64,000 nucleotides of DNA from Serripes groenlandicus. Taxonomy: Eukaryota; Mollusca; Bivalvia; Cardiida; Cardiidae. How positions within the stretch are numbered: the stretch's first letter is position 1; every line of letters starts with the position of its first letter. The notes under the pieces were generated by a model that worked only from the letters and a program-made list of their open reading frames with translations, was not told where the DNA came from and ran no database searches. Below are positions 19,961-31,924 of this stretch, in pieces. A program made the translations under genes and the position numbers. The DNA lies in the NCBI GenBank assembly GCA_031761405.1, contig JASEVX010000133.1:1-64000 (forward strand), read 5' to 3'.

Positions 19961-20168
19961 GGACAGTGGTGCAGAGGTAGAGCGTCGGCCAAGTGCCCCA
20001 AAGCTCCCGAGTTCGAATCCCGTGATGAGCGGGTTCTCCCTTTTGGGCGTTTCCACACAAACGGAGCGAGTACTGGTTAAGTCTCCATGAAGCAATCATC
20101 GAACGTGATTAATATGAACTAAAATGTTTTTTCGCAATCGATGTAAAATACATAAGTTTAAACCAAAC
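19961..20168 (+). repeat. SINE, head family D, well preserved
   Basis: 'cagtggtgcagaggtagagc' (box A), 'gagttcgaatcccgtgatga' (box B), 'tactggttaagtctccatga' and the tail 'ttcgcaatcgatgtaaaata' + cataagttta. This is the best copy of this family in the window. Confidence 0.88.
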
Positions 20169-20271
20169 TTATATGGAACTGAACAGCATTATTGGTACAT
20201 GCATGTATGAGCGATCAGAGCAGACGCATGCAAGTCCGTGTATAACTTACCAGAACCTTCAATTTCCGTCT

Positions 20272-20485
20272 ACATTACAACGGGAACAGGAGGTCGTGGG
20301 TTTGATCCCAAGTCGGGTCATACCAAAGGTAGAATGACAGCCCTCTTTGGCGCTCAGGGTTTCTGGGTTAGCATAACAACTGATTAGCTGGTGTCAGGAT
20401 AAATGGACCAGTACTACTGGTAAATGACCTAGAAACTCCTGATATAACATTTGTTGAAAGTGGCGTTTAACTCTAATCAATCAAT
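20272..20485 (+). repeat. SINE, head family B, near full length
   Basis: 'aggaggtcgtgggtttgatc', 'gggtcataccaaagg', 'ttggcgctcagggtttctgg', 'tcaggataaatggaccagta' and the tail 'gttgaaagtggcgtttaact' + aatcaatcaatc. Confidence 0.85.
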
Positions 20486-20779
20486 CTACACTACAAAGAG
20501 CCATATGTCTAACATCTGACGACAAGCCAAACAAATAACCCCCAAAATTTCATTCCCATCTTCCTTGATCTGATGGTTACATGGTGACTATTGTCACGTT
20601 GTCACGACGTAACACGATCCATGTTCCTCTGATGCGATTCAATCGTTTATGAATGTCAGACACGAACATAGATATATATCAAAGATCTGACCAAGAACCC
20701 CTAGAGAAAGTCATAAGAACTTTATAAAAACAGAAGAAGGAAAAACCGAGGAATAAAAGAAGAACCAGAATGATCTACT

Positions 20780-21192
20780 AAATTTAGTTTAACCCACATT
20801 ACAACAGATGTTCAGGTACTCGGCGACCACTTCACATAACGTGTGTTTTCTGGCTTTCTCGCATCTGTAGTCCACACACTCTTATCAAGAAATGCCGAGC
20901 TCAGGTAGCACATTAGGTAGCGACAAGAACTGTCAATGCAGGGACTGTGAGTTTGAACTCCAGCTCGGCCAACATTCTTTCCGACGTCTAAAAAATACAA
21001 TGTGACAAGCATAATTCCTCTCCACAAATGGGCTAAAAGTTTATATGGAAAAGCAGGCAGTTGCTTGGAAAGAATGTTCTGTGGAGAACTAATGTGAAAA
21101 CGGCAGGAAACACATGGGTAGTTGAACTAGCCACTGTGATATGACGGAGAAATTGTTGAAAATGGCGTTTAATACCAAACCAATCATTCCCA
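20780..21192. repeat. SINE family A copy with an extra tail piece
   Basis: A minus-strand tail/body fragment at ~20,780-20,880 precedes a plus-strand copy at ~20,895-21,192. The latter reads 'gtgagtttgaactccagctc', 'ggccaacattctttccgac' and the tail 'gttgaaaatggcgtttaat'. Confidence 0.75.
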
Positions 21193-21199
21193 GGAGAAA

Positions 21200-22340
21200 A
21201 GTGACCTTCCACTATGTTTCCTATTGCAGGCGAATCCTGCTAGTCTCAATGTATTTTTCTATTGTTGGAAATAATGCATGGACGAGCTCTGCTTCGAACA
21301 TATTACCCGTCGATTGATATCCCTAGTCGAAACATACTGAGCTTAGAACAAGAATGCGAGCAGTGCTCGAACCTCAATATCTTGAAAACCACACCAGTGT
21401 AGTTTAACAAGGTGTCCACTGTCCACTTATCATATCCACAATCTACCTGAAAACTTAAGAAATATAATTGTGCCTTTTCTTTAATATAGACTACTTTACA
21501 CTCCAGTACAAAAGACGATGTTTGAAAAAGCAAACATTTTAAGGGAAAATTAATCATAATATGGCACCTGTAACAAGAAACCCGACATAGAACCCATTTG
21601 CAGCCTCCTCATCCGAGCCCGTCAAATCAAGGTCTTCATTGTAAGCAATATTATCGTAAATGAATCACAGAAGCCCTGATACGGCTTTTTAAATTTTGTT
21701 TCAACTTTGCACAATTATGATAAAGAGTTAAAAATGTCACGGGAATAATCTGAAAAATTTCATCTTTTTCACTTTGTTTTCAAAAGTCGTTTGCTGTAGA
21801 ATTATTGAATGTTATCAGGAAAATGATTTATAAGTAACGCAAGGTATCGCAATGCTATTAAAACATGCTCGGTCCTGCCTGTTTTCAGAACTTGGCCAAT
21901 GTAACGGTTAAACAAACTTAACATTTCCCACATACAACCAATCTGGAGCGGAAACTGATTGAACATATTTAAGTAATCCGGTAAATAATGTCTATAAATG
22001 TAAACTTTGTTATTGAATAAAGTTGTTAACATTGTTATAAAAGGAGAAATTCCTCATTATCAGTAATTCCTTCTTTTGTTACACTGTTTTGCAATGTCTT
22101 GTACATTAGATACGTCAATATGTAGGAAAGGGATAAAAACGTCATGTGTCCTACGTTACATTTGCAAGAATGCAAATACCTAACATGTGTGCGTATAAAT
22201 ACGAGTAAATATGTCTCGGGTATGATTTTAAAGCGGATTAGAACAATTTATGGACATTTTTCGCCCCGGTTACAAAACAGATTAAAGGGAGATAACACAA
22301 TATTATAAACTTAAAACATTATATATATGAACTCATTTTC
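21200..22340. other. Non-genic interval with faint MITE family 1 traces
   Basis: Fragments at ~21,770-21,800 ('aaagtcgtttgctgtagaat') and 22,035-22,133 ('aaggagaaattcctc', 'gtaggaaagggataa') look like decayed family 1 pieces. Nothing coding is supported. Confidence 0.35.
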
Positions 22341-22349
22341 GTTAGATGA

Positions 22350-24880
22350 CAGTCGTCCCGCCATACGTGGCGTGGGGGAAATATGTCGGACACTGTCTGC
22401 TTTCAAAGAATAAATTTTTACGCATGTAGGTCACAATACACCAAATAAACTCCTTCTTTGTTTCCATGTAAATCAACTAGTTTCAATCCTCAATTATCAC
22501 ACTTTCTAAGCGTTTCTCAGGTAAAACACTCTATATCATTGAAAAGAGTTACCTCTAAGCTTTGAAATAATCCAAAGGAAATGGGGAGTCACTGACTATG
22601 CAAGAAATATTTCACCCGGCGAAAATGGTAACCTTAATTTTGGACGAAATCGGGCTGGGACGAAACTGGTTTTTCACATTCTCTACTTTCCCTTTCAAAC
22701 TGTCAGCATAGGGGTCATATAACACTTGGAATCGGAATATTAGTGTTATGGCCAGGAACTATTGTTTGAATTATTACAGCTTACCAAACTTTTACTGTAT
22801 ATTCCAGACATGTTTTCTCTTTTGAATCACTAATTAATCCTTTTAAACATCTATCCTTGGCTAATTCACTACTAAAAGTGAACAGTTTGGCCGGTCTGTG
22901 TCTTTTCTTGATAGAAAAAATGATAAGGTGACCAACTAGGGGCTGTAAATATATGTTTTTTATCAACTGAAGCATCAGATTCCATAAATAAACAGTCCAA
23001 GTAATCCACATTTGGACACTAGGGGAGAAATGAGGTGTTTAGAAAACTACTAAGACTTCAAGGATTATGTCCCTTGCATTTTATAGAATACCCTGTTTAA
23101 GGGTTAAATGGACTCATAAATGATCTGAAAGCTATTTCTCTTACACAAAGTGAGCTTGTTTTAATTCTATTTGACCACGTATGTCTTTTCTGTTCATCAG
23201 CAGGTATTTCAGGGTTAAATATTAAATATAACTTTGAATAATCTACTGAAAATGCACATTGAAAGGTTAGAACAGTGGAGATTTTAAGAAAAATTAGCTT
23301 AATTAGCTTAATTTAAGTTAAAATCATAGCATGCATTCAATGCAATTACTGCTATGATAGCACAGCGGTATAAGACCATGTGATCAAAAGTGGTCCTTTA
23401 CTCATACCGTAACAGTTTATTCATTTCTTACAGTTGGGGAATAATGGTAAAGAATTGCCCAAAAATGGGATAAAATGTGTGAATTTAGTGAAGGGTTTAA
23501 AATCGTTTAAAACAAATGTTGCTCCTTCAGCATACTGAAAATGGTTGAAATCATTTTAAATTAGTATTTTTTATCGATAAACAGTGATTTTTGCCATTCA
23601 CATACAAATTAAATTTCCTTTAAGGGGTCATATATACTTGGAGTAGGAATATTCGTGTTATAAAATCTAAAATAGAAATGCTTAAAAACTGAGAGTTCTA
23701 GGTAGATTCCTGGGCTGAAGGTTGCTTTTAAAGATTATAAATGTAAACACTAGACGTAAAGCATAAGCTTGAATTTTGCCATCTGACCCTTTCCTCTTTG
23801 AGTCTACTTGTGTATGGCCAGGAATGCAAAGCGATATCTTGTAAGCTAGGAGCATTTTATTGCATGTAAACAAAGGTACCATTTTACAGTTGTAAAGAGT
23901 GCGAAAAGGAGCTGGAAACATGGTATTTCCTAATGCATCCTCAGATTGCATACAGGTTTTGGTCCCAAGGTAGCTCATCATTTGTAGGCTAAATCCCTGC
24001 GTTTCTTTGTTGTGATTTTTTGAGTTAAGGGTAAACATGGTCTTTTTCTGCAATTTTGGCGACCGTGCAAGCCGTTTGTAAGTGCTAAACATTTCCCAAA
24101 TCCGACTTGATTCAATGATTTTCTGTTATTTTCTAATAATTCTGACATGCTTTGTTGCATCAAAATGGTTTATATCGTTTCAGTGATTCCGTGCCAACTG
24201 TTTTGAGAGCTACAGAAAAGAGGGTCGGACATCTCCAATATGAAGCTTGGGAAATTATGAATATTTAAGACGTCCGAGATAAAGAGGGAGAGGACAGAGA
24301 TAGAGCAACAAAGAGCGGAGGTAGCAGGTGTTATACATGTAACTACATCGTGTAGAGGTGCTGCCAATATCAGACCTTGTGCGAGAATGAGGGCCAAGAG
24401 TGGAGATATATATCTGGGTGGGACCCTAGGGGAAGATATGGTAAAAGGATTGTGGTCGCATAGAGTCTATAACCACTTTGGGCTACTAGGACATTTACTA
24501 AATTATTGTGGTAAAAGAAGGCGCAACCTAAATAACCTATACATATCTATATTGTTTGATGTTCGATGAGTCAGTATTGTATCATGTGCGAGAAGTAAAT
24601 ATTAAATATTGTGTAAGTAGCACAGACTGTTGAACTTTATTATGTATTACATAACACAATGCGAAATACTTAAGGACATACAAACACGAGCTAAACAGAG
24701 TTTGGGAACGTTATAATATGTTTTGTGGACATATTTAACGCGTAGTTTGTTATAGCGTATTGATTAAATCATGTTCCGCCACCTACGGCGTAGTGTTTTA
24801 ACCGTTAATTAAGATATGAATGTATTCGCTCAAATATTACTCTAAACCTCCCCTGTTAGAAATTCAGATATCAAAGGTTA
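22350..24880. other. AT-rich non-genic block
   Basis: No gene is recognised. A short motif 'ggggtcatataacacttgga' at ~22,706 recurs as 'ggggtcatatatacttggag' at ~23,624, a diverged internal repeat. A 136-residue minus-strand ORF at 23,682-24,092 has no recognisable motif and is probably chance. Confidence 0.4.
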
Positions 24881-24888
24881 TAGCGTTT

Positions 24889-24950
24889 GGATCCAATTCC
24901 ACAAACCTTACTTAGCGCTAAGACTTGAATACTTAGTAGCCATTCTCTGT
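24889..24950 (+). repeat. MITE family 3 left terminus
   Basis: 'ggatccaattccacaaacct' + 'tacttagcgctaag' matches the left end of the 11,237 element. The matching right end appears only at 27,677. Confidence 0.7.
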
Positions 24951-25177
24951 AAGCATTTGCACTCCCATATAGGGAGTGTGGCACGCATGGTCACGGATTT
25001 TGTTCAAACTTCAAACATTTTCTCAACTTGATGGAAGAAATGGAAAATGGCAAAAAATAAATTGCTATAGACTTTGGTTGCCATAGCAACCGGCTCTCGT
25101 TTTTTATAGGACTGATTTCAATGGGAAATTCACTAAATTTTCCAATCAGTTTTTAGCATAAATGAAGATGTATATGC

Positions 25178-25833
25178 AAAAGTTCATATTTTCTACCAAA
25201 AGTCATCATTTGATGAAGGAAATTAAGTAGAAAACCATTGATTATCAAATTTTTAAATGTGGTCCCAAACCCTTCTTTGCAAACGGTGTTTTTTACGGGA
25301 AAAAAGAACACTGTTTTTCCATTTTTTGAATGGTCATGAAAATATAATGCGGTCATATGAATACAAATGAACAATGGATGCATGAAGGTCAACATCTCTT
25401 CTCACAAGAAATGAAAAAAAGCTATGGGGAACAGTGCCTCTAAAATTAGTTACCATGGATACAAAATGTATCATTTTAAAATTAAAAAAAAAAAAAAAAA
25501 TTGTTTAATGTTTATTTAAATATTGCCAGCATGTGGGTTAAACAAATGGATCATATTTTCTACCAAACGTCATCATTTGATGAAGGAAATAAAGTAGAAA
25601 ACCATTGATTATCAAATTGTTAAATGTGGTCCCAAACCCTTCTTTGCAAATGGTGTTTTTTACGGGAAAAAAGAACACATTTTTGCCATTTTTTGAATGG
25701 TTATAACAATTTAATGCGGCCATATAAATACAAATGAACAATGGATGCATAAAGGTCAATATCTCTTCTCACAAGAAATGAAAAAAAGCTATGGGGAACA
25801 GTGCCTCTAAAATTAGTTATCATGGATACGTTT
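25178..25833 (-). repeat. ~285-bp direct repeat pair (25,178-25,470 and 25,546-25,833)
   Basis: Two copies differ at scattered positions and are separated by a segment containing a ~18-base poly(A) run at ~25,483. On the minus strand both copies carry the same frame, starting MLTFMHPLFICIHM and MTFMHPLFICIYM and sharing FFFPVKNT and KEGFGTTF, but no known domain is seen. Confidence 0.85.
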
Positions 25834-26209
25834 AAAAAAATGGATCCATTTATATCATCACCTCTTCTAACAAATAGTTTTAAAAGTTTTCAGGGAATTT
25901 GGCTTTTAAATGTATTTCCATTGCTATGAAATATATACTATTTTTCTATTATTCGAAAAAGCATTTTATTTTCATGTTTTCAATAAGAACTTAAATGTTT
26001 TTTAAAATGACAATGAACAAAAAAAAAAGAGAAAATGAATGTTGTTAGACAAATTCGAGAAGTAATGACAATGAAATACAGTAAATATTAATGTTTCCAT
26101 GGTAACAAATTGCATAGATAAACATTTCAAACTATTTCATAATCCCCAAAACGGATACAAAAAAGTAAATATGTTATCATGCTAGATAATGTATTCATAT
26201 GATAGTTTC

Positions 26210-26500
26210 CATGTAAGTGACCTAAACGTAAAACTTAACCAACTATGTCCAATTCTCAAAATCAACAAAAATACATCAAAATTGATGTTGTTTATCCCCA
26301 AAAAAGGCTACACTTAGCATCTTCAGCATACAATGTGAAGATGAGTATTAGATGAACAAGTTTTCCAAGTTTCAAAGTGTTAGGTTTGATAGTTTCCATG
26401 TAAATGACCTAAACGCAAAACGTAACCACCGACGACGACGATCAAGTGACGACAATAGCTCGTCTTTTTTTCCCAAAAAAATCAGACGAGCTAAAAATCA
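26210..26500 (+). mobile_element. Helitron-like 3' end candidate
   Basis: 'tagtttccatgtaagtgacc' at ~26,211 recurs at ~26,389 as 'tagtttccatgtaaatgacc'. After 'gacgacgacgatcaagtgac' comes a hairpin (agctcgtc ... gacgagct) ending in CTAA followed by A's. A stem followed by CTRR is a Helitron terminus, but the 5' end is not located. Confidence 0.4.
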
Positions 26501-26829
26501 AAATAGAAGGAGATGTTAGTGATATAAAACATGGAAAATTGTAATCTTCAAACAAAGTTATCATTAGTTGTTATGATTCAAATAAAGAAGTATATTATTT
26601 TACATGTCAAGTTGGGTGACGCATTTTATACGTGAAAGTAATGTTCATCATTATTTATATTAATGTATAATATATTTTTAAGAAAAAACACTAATACACT
26701 TTCAAAAAGTGTCTATCATAGACCCAGATAGACAACTTATTTATGAAATACTATTGGAAAAAAAGCATTCGTTTTTTGCCAATAAAAACAGGTACAGGTA
26801 CAGCAAACGTATGCAAAAAATTGAAGGGT

Positions 26830-26900
26830 TTAACCCTTTCCCTCATACGACAATTCTGCAGCAGAAGACTTTGAACATATTTGAAATGTTTTAAACTTTG
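26830..26900 (+). repeat. MITE family 1 left end
   Basis: 'ttaaccctttccctcatacg' + 'acaattctgcagcagaagac' is almost identical to the left end of the 1146 copy. The rest of the element is not found. Confidence 0.7.
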
Positions 26901-26989
26901 TCATAAACCTACAAAATAGATGAAGTAAAATGGTATTAGGAAAGTCATTGGTTATACATCTGATCATTTTCTGTTCATGTATCTCCAAT

Positions 26990-27185
26990 ATAGGTTCGAA
27001 TGTTCAGCGTCAGTGAGTATGAACCTAGAGTCACAGGTTCGATCCAAAAGTGTCCCGCACCAATTATGGTGGAGTACCCTTGGGCAAGGTACATTTCCTT
27101 GCATAGTACTGGTTTGTTTACCCAGGGATCACAAACAAGTGAATTGATGCTGTGATATTACTGAAATATGTTCCCCGTAGCATTT
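26990..27185 (+). repeat. SINE, head family C
   Basis: 'acaggttcgatccaaaagtg', 'ggtggagtacccttgggcaa', 'actggtttgtttacccaggg' and a partial tail 'gctgtgatattactgaaat'. Confidence 0.78.
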
Positions 27186-27599
27186 TTCTTCCGTTTGACT
27201 AAGCAAATGTTCATCTATATATTTATGTAATTCTATTAATTGGAGATGGCTGCATTTTCTTTTAAATAAGTGGTAAATATTGCGTTTTTCATCTAAAACT
27301 CAACTTTGCACACCGTTTCCATGGCAACAGGGCAATATTTGGAATTTCTTACACTACTTTTCTGAAAAACTGATGTCAACATGTGAAATAAGTTAAAGAT
27401 ATATCCGTGACTATGCGTGACGAAAAAGTTTAAATGCTTACAGAGAATAGCTATTAAATACTTAAAAGCATATTTCCTCATTTCTGTGTCCCTAATGTCT
27501 TGTTAAACATGATCGTGGAATTTAAGTATATGAAGAAGTTGACATAAATAGTTACCTTGTTAACTAACAATTCTTATTAAAAACTGAAATATTTTTTAT

Positions 27600-27677
27600 T
27601 CGGGAAACACAAATGATAAAATAAGCGTTTAAGTAAGTATAACTTAAGCGCTAAGTGAGGTTGGTGGAATTGAACCC
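27600..27677 (-). repeat. MITE family 3 right terminus
   Basis: 'cttaagcgctaagtgaggtt' + 'ggtggaattgaaccc' is the complement of the family 3 left end. Paired with 24,889 it would bound a 2.8-kb element or a nested insertion site. Confidence 0.7.
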
Positions 27678-28252
27678 TACTGTATGATATTGTAGGCAAC
27701 GGGAAGACTACGCTTGTCTTAGGCACCCCGCCGGTGAGATAGGTGGCTGTTACATACAAGCAAATATATAAGAAAAAAGTTGTGACCTTAACCTTTTCGC
27801 AAACATAATCTTAAACCTTGGTTATCATCGGTGACTGGGAATGTCATCGTATACAAAACGCGACTTCCTGGACAACCAGTAACCATCCTTAAATATATAT
27901 ATGACGAACATTAAAAGTACACTTAGCAGGTATACTTACAAAATGAATGTATAGCTATGATGCGCCCAGAATAAGTTGGTGATTAGAAAACATCGACCGA
28001 CTATGTCCCAATAGAACGACGTGTAGAAAACGTAAACACTGAAGTATGAGGGAACACCGTACAAACACTGATCAGTCGGCCACGCAACAAGTGATATTGC
28101 GTCCTCATGTAGGATTATTCTAGTTTTGACGAGAGAACGAATATTCTAGCTCCGTTTGAAGATTAATGTTTTAACCAATTGATATAAGTTATTACAAGGC
28201 AACTTTAACCTAATGACATACGTTATTACAATGCAATCACGCACTGCAAGGA

Positions 28253-28492
28253 GATCGAACCGCTATAGCTCATAGGGTATCGATGAAGGCTATCGATACA
28301 GGGGTTTTGGGTTGAACACCTGCTCGGCCATTATTTCTTTCCTTTCCGAATATTGATAAAACTCATTGGTTACCAATAACAATTATGTCGTTCAGAGAAC
28401 TGACCAGTGCAAGAGATCACGGAGACACATGTTATGTGAATTGAACGTCATGGTATAACTGCAATTCCGTTTACAATGACGTTTAATTCAAT
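28253..28492 (+). repeat. SINE, head family A, diverged
   Basis: 'cgctatagctcatagggtat' (box A-like), 'gggttgaacacctgctcggc' (box B-like) and the tail 'cgtcatggtataactgcaat...aatgacgtttaatt'. Confidence 0.65.
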
Positions 28493-28510
28493 CAACTACA
28501 ATATACACGT

Positions 28511-28511
<1 letters not shown>

Positions 28512-28541
<30 letters not shown>
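28512..28541 (+). repeat. Uninterrupted 30-base G tract
   Basis: About 30 consecutive G residues lie directly after the SINE family A tail. The run length is as given in the sequence and may be assembly-sensitive. Confidence 0.9.
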
Positions 28542-28542
<1 letters not shown>

Positions 28543-28947
28543 AAGGCAGAGACCGTTCGAAATGTTTGGTATGTCGATTTTTTTCAGTAATTTCAACTCA
28601 GATTCAATACTATCTAAGTGTTTTCTTAAGTTTAATTATAGGACAAATTCGACATTGGATCGAGCATTAACGTCTCGTTATTAGTTTTGTTTCTCTGGTA
28701 TCATACTTTCCAATGTGTAAACTGAATGCGAGCCACGTTAGCTCAGTCGATGACGACGAACATTATCTCTCTATGGGTGTCGAAAACCAACAGACACGTG
28801 ATTAGCTGAACGGGCCTACGTGGTTTAACTTAACAAAATGTTGAACCTCTAATCAGTAAAGGGTGTCTGGTGTGTATTGCCTATAAGTATGTAATATTGT
28901 ACACCAGATAAAGATATGATATTTTATGTTCTTTTACAATGTTACAA

Positions 28948-29118
28948 TACGATCCCCAGTCGCGCGACAACGGTTATGGTGGAGTGCCTTTTGACAAGGC
29001 ACATTTCATAGCCAAGTATTGATTTGTTTACTTAGAGATCATGAATTAGTGAACTGTCTCCTTGATCTAACTGAAATAATGTTGTAAATGGCGTAAAACG
29101 CCGATAAACAAACTTTAC
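28948..29118 (+). repeat. SINE, head family C
   Basis: 'cgatccccagtcgcgcgaca', 'ggtggagtgccttttgacaa', 'gatttgtttacttagagatc' and the tail 'gttgtaaatggcgtaaaacg' + 'ccgataaacaaac'. Confidence 0.8.
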
Positions 29119-29207
29119 ATTATTTCTAGTTTACATTGTTACACTTTCCAGGTGGAAAATAGAAAACTACAAAATAATACAAATATTACCAAAGTCTTTT
29201 CACAGGA

Positions 29208-29455
29208 CATATGAGCCGTCCCTCGATAGAACCAACATAATGGAATCTGCGTAATTTATCGACAGGCTTATCCGGGCCGACACTTTCCGTCTCTTGGGGA
29301 TAGCGGTAAAGATGAATGATTCCTGAAACAGAAAATCCACAGGAGGCGCAAAGTGTCTGTCCGGGTTAGCCTGCGCGGACTGCGCAGACTGATCCGGCTC
29401 GATACATTACGCAGAGTCCATAATGTTGGTTTTCTCGATGAACGGCTCATATCTA
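29208..29455. mobile_element. Palindromic MITE (ATATGAGCCGT termini), copy a
   Basis: Inverted termini 'catatgagccgtccctcgat'/'cgatgaacggctcatat', with 'aaccaacataatgga' near one end and 'tccataatgttggttttctc' near the other. The interior has 'ctgcgcggactgcgcag'. It resembles a repeat I associate with bivalves. Confidence 0.78.
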
Positions 29456-29620
29456 ATGGTGCAGTGGTGAAATGTCGGCCATCTCGTTCCATGTATTACG
29501 ACCGTGATCAGCGCGTTCTCCTTTTTAGATCCTTCGACACAAACGATGCCAGTGCTACTTACGTCTCTAGGATGCATACATTGAGCGAAATCAATATCAT
29601 CCGAAAGTAAGTTTAACTCT
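29455..29620 (+). repeat. SINE, head family D, degraded
   Basis: 'aatggtgcagtggtgaaatg', 'gaccgtgatcagcgcgttct' and 'cgacacaaacgatgccagtg' follow the family D order. It sits between two MITEs. Confidence 0.65.
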
Positions 29621-29825
29621 TTCACCGCCGAATTATTTAAAGTAGACTCTTTCATGTTTAAAATAGAGCGACTCTATTTTTCTTGTGAGAAGAATTTTGG
29701 AATATTTTGATAACAGTAAGGCAAACAATGCTGATTTCAGGTGAAACATATCGTTATAAGCCGACTCACCTGAATCTGTTTTGTTTTTAGAAAGCTAAAT
29801 CTTGCCGTTGGCTCTGAAAAACTAA
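29613..29825. mobile_element. TTAA MITE, family 2, copy c
   Basis: 'ttaactctttcaccgccgaa' at the left and 'ccgttggctctgaaaaactaa' (decayed) at the right, with the central 'ttcaggtgaaac...gactcacctgaat' hairpin. Confidence 0.78.
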
Positions 29826-29999
29826 AGCGTAACCTTGTGAACACTGTACATGTCAACTTGCATCCAATCTTCATGCAAATTAGTCAGAACATTTGTCTCC
29901 ATCATTCATTATTTATTGTGACCTGTTGACAACAATGCAATGATCTTCATTGTTTTTAACATTTATTTTTGGCATTGTGATACCATTTAACATGCGGTT

Positions 30000-30200
30000 T
30001 TCCAATAAGGGCGAGACGCCAGATTTCCATTGATGTCACGGTGTTTCCTCGGTAAGTTACCGTTACTATTAGATCGTTTATCCTGACACCAGCGACGTCA
30101 GCGAGTAAGTCGTAATGCTACAGTTAACCCCACAATCCTTAGCGCCAATGAGGGAAATCAAACACTATCATATTTAAAGTAGTTGGTATGACCCTGAAGT
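30000..30200 (-). repeat. SINE, head family B
   Basis: 'tgatgtcacggtgtttcctc', 'gtcgtaatgctacagttaac' and 'gttggtatgaccctgaag' follow the minus-strand family B order. The head end is missing. Confidence 0.7.
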
Positions 30201-31107
30201 AAGTAGAACATATTCAAATTTAAGACCAACATGTGTGATCGTGACGCGAATAAAGTTAATAATATCCATCCATATTAACTTTATTAAGATTCATTGTTCA
30301 ATCAGTCACCTAAGTATCATTATGTATAATTGGTATAAATAATCTAAAGAGTAATTGAGAATAAACATTTCCTTCGCATAAAAGAGTTATTCTTTTTAAA
30401 TGTATGTTCAAGAAACAGGATCGTCGTTTAAAAGATAAATAAAAGTGTCAAGATTTGATATAACCCTTAAGTTTCCAATTGAGTTTTGATTTTAGTACAC
30501 TTTAAAACCTCAGAGACATTATGCATGGTCATAACGCATACATTATAACTATCGTTTTTTATCAGATACATGTCCCTTTCTTTTCGGAACATTTGAACGC
30601 TTAATGCTAAACGTTGTATATTAATCACTACATGTATGTGTTTATGTACGGTCTGATTTAAAGACGTGACAATGAATCAACATTTTACAAAAATCACCGT
30701 GAATGTTCAAGCTCGTAGCTACCCCGAGGCACATCCCGACAGACACCTCTTTAACATTTCCAAAGCAACGAAGACTAATATGAACAAATAGATCAATAGA
30801 AGGCAGAATAATGGCATGGAACTGTATTAAGTGTTGAATATCACATACCCATTCTACATGGACCTTTGGTAGATTCTATGAGTGCATTGTGATTTACTAA
30901 AATTGGCATTTCTTAATCGACTCACGATTGGTATTAACGATCAGTTTAAAGACACAAATTTTAGCATGCCTCTTTTTACACAAACAAAACAAACATGGTT
31001 GAATGCGATATAATGTTTTCGATGCAGATCTGACGTTTTCATGGCTAAAAAGTTGATTCTCACGTTCTTTAAGTAAGAATGAGAACACATAAAACCAAAG
31101 AAAACAT

Positions 31108-31895
31108 AAACAAGAGGGCCATGATGGCCATGGATTGCTCACTTGAGTTATGGCAACCACATAGTCAAAACTAATTTTGCGGTTAGGTAAGCTTATACTA
31201 GAGTGTAAACAACATTTCCCTTCTATTTGGCCTAATGACCTAGTTTTTCACCCGACCAAAACACAACATACTCAAGTTAAAAGTACTGGTAACTTACCCA
31301 GGAAACGCCGTGATAAAATTGAAGATGTGTTAAATGCAGCATTTAACATCATACAATCAATCAACCAAAAGTGTTAACAAGATCTTCCTTCCATTTGGCC
31401 TAATGACCTAGATTTTGACCGGACGTATATTTAAATTTGGCCTAGACATATTCTGCAAAAGGTTTAAATTGCTGGACAAAAGTGCGATCTCTCGAGTGTT
31501 ACCAAGACTTTTCTTCAATCTGACCAAGTGACCTTGTTTTTTAACCGGACATGACATATATATATATATTTGAACTTAGCTTGGATATTATCACGACAAT
31601 TATTCTGAAAAAGTTTCAACATGCTAAAGTTAAAATGCTGCCTCCAGCGCATAAACAAGATTTCCCTTCCATTTGACCTTGTGGCCTAGCTTTTGATCGC
31701 ACATGACCCAGTTTCGATCTTGGCCAAGACTTAATGATGAAGTATGTTCTGATTAACTTTCATCACTTTTGGATACAAAAGATTACCTATAGAGTGTTAT
31801 CAGGGCAATTGTTGACGACGCTCAACGGCCGACGGTCAAAATGTGACAACAGTAGCTCGGCTTGAGCACTTTGTGCTCAAGTGAGCTAAAAAAGA
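31108..31895 (+). mobile_element. Non-autonomous Helitron-like/'pearl'-type repeat with internal subrepeats
   Basis: Starts 'agagggccatgatggccatg' + 'gattgctcacttgag'. It continues with repeated phrases such as 'tccatttggcctaatgacct', 'ttgaccggac' and 'gtgttaccaagac', and ends in a hairpin 'cttgagcactttgtgctcaag' followed by tgagctaaaa. A SINE B tail (31,278-31,362) is inserted in it. The interior subrepeats and 3' hairpin + CTAA suggest a Helitron relative. This type is common in bivalves as I remember them. Confidence 0.6.
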
Positions 31896-31924
31896 GTTCA
31901 TTTAAAATGTCAAAAGATAACAGA

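Noticed and set aside
23682..24092. 136-residue minus ORF, the longest after the LINE frame
   Set aside because: No recognisable motif, no splice context, AT-rich surroundings and no second copy. Most likely chance.
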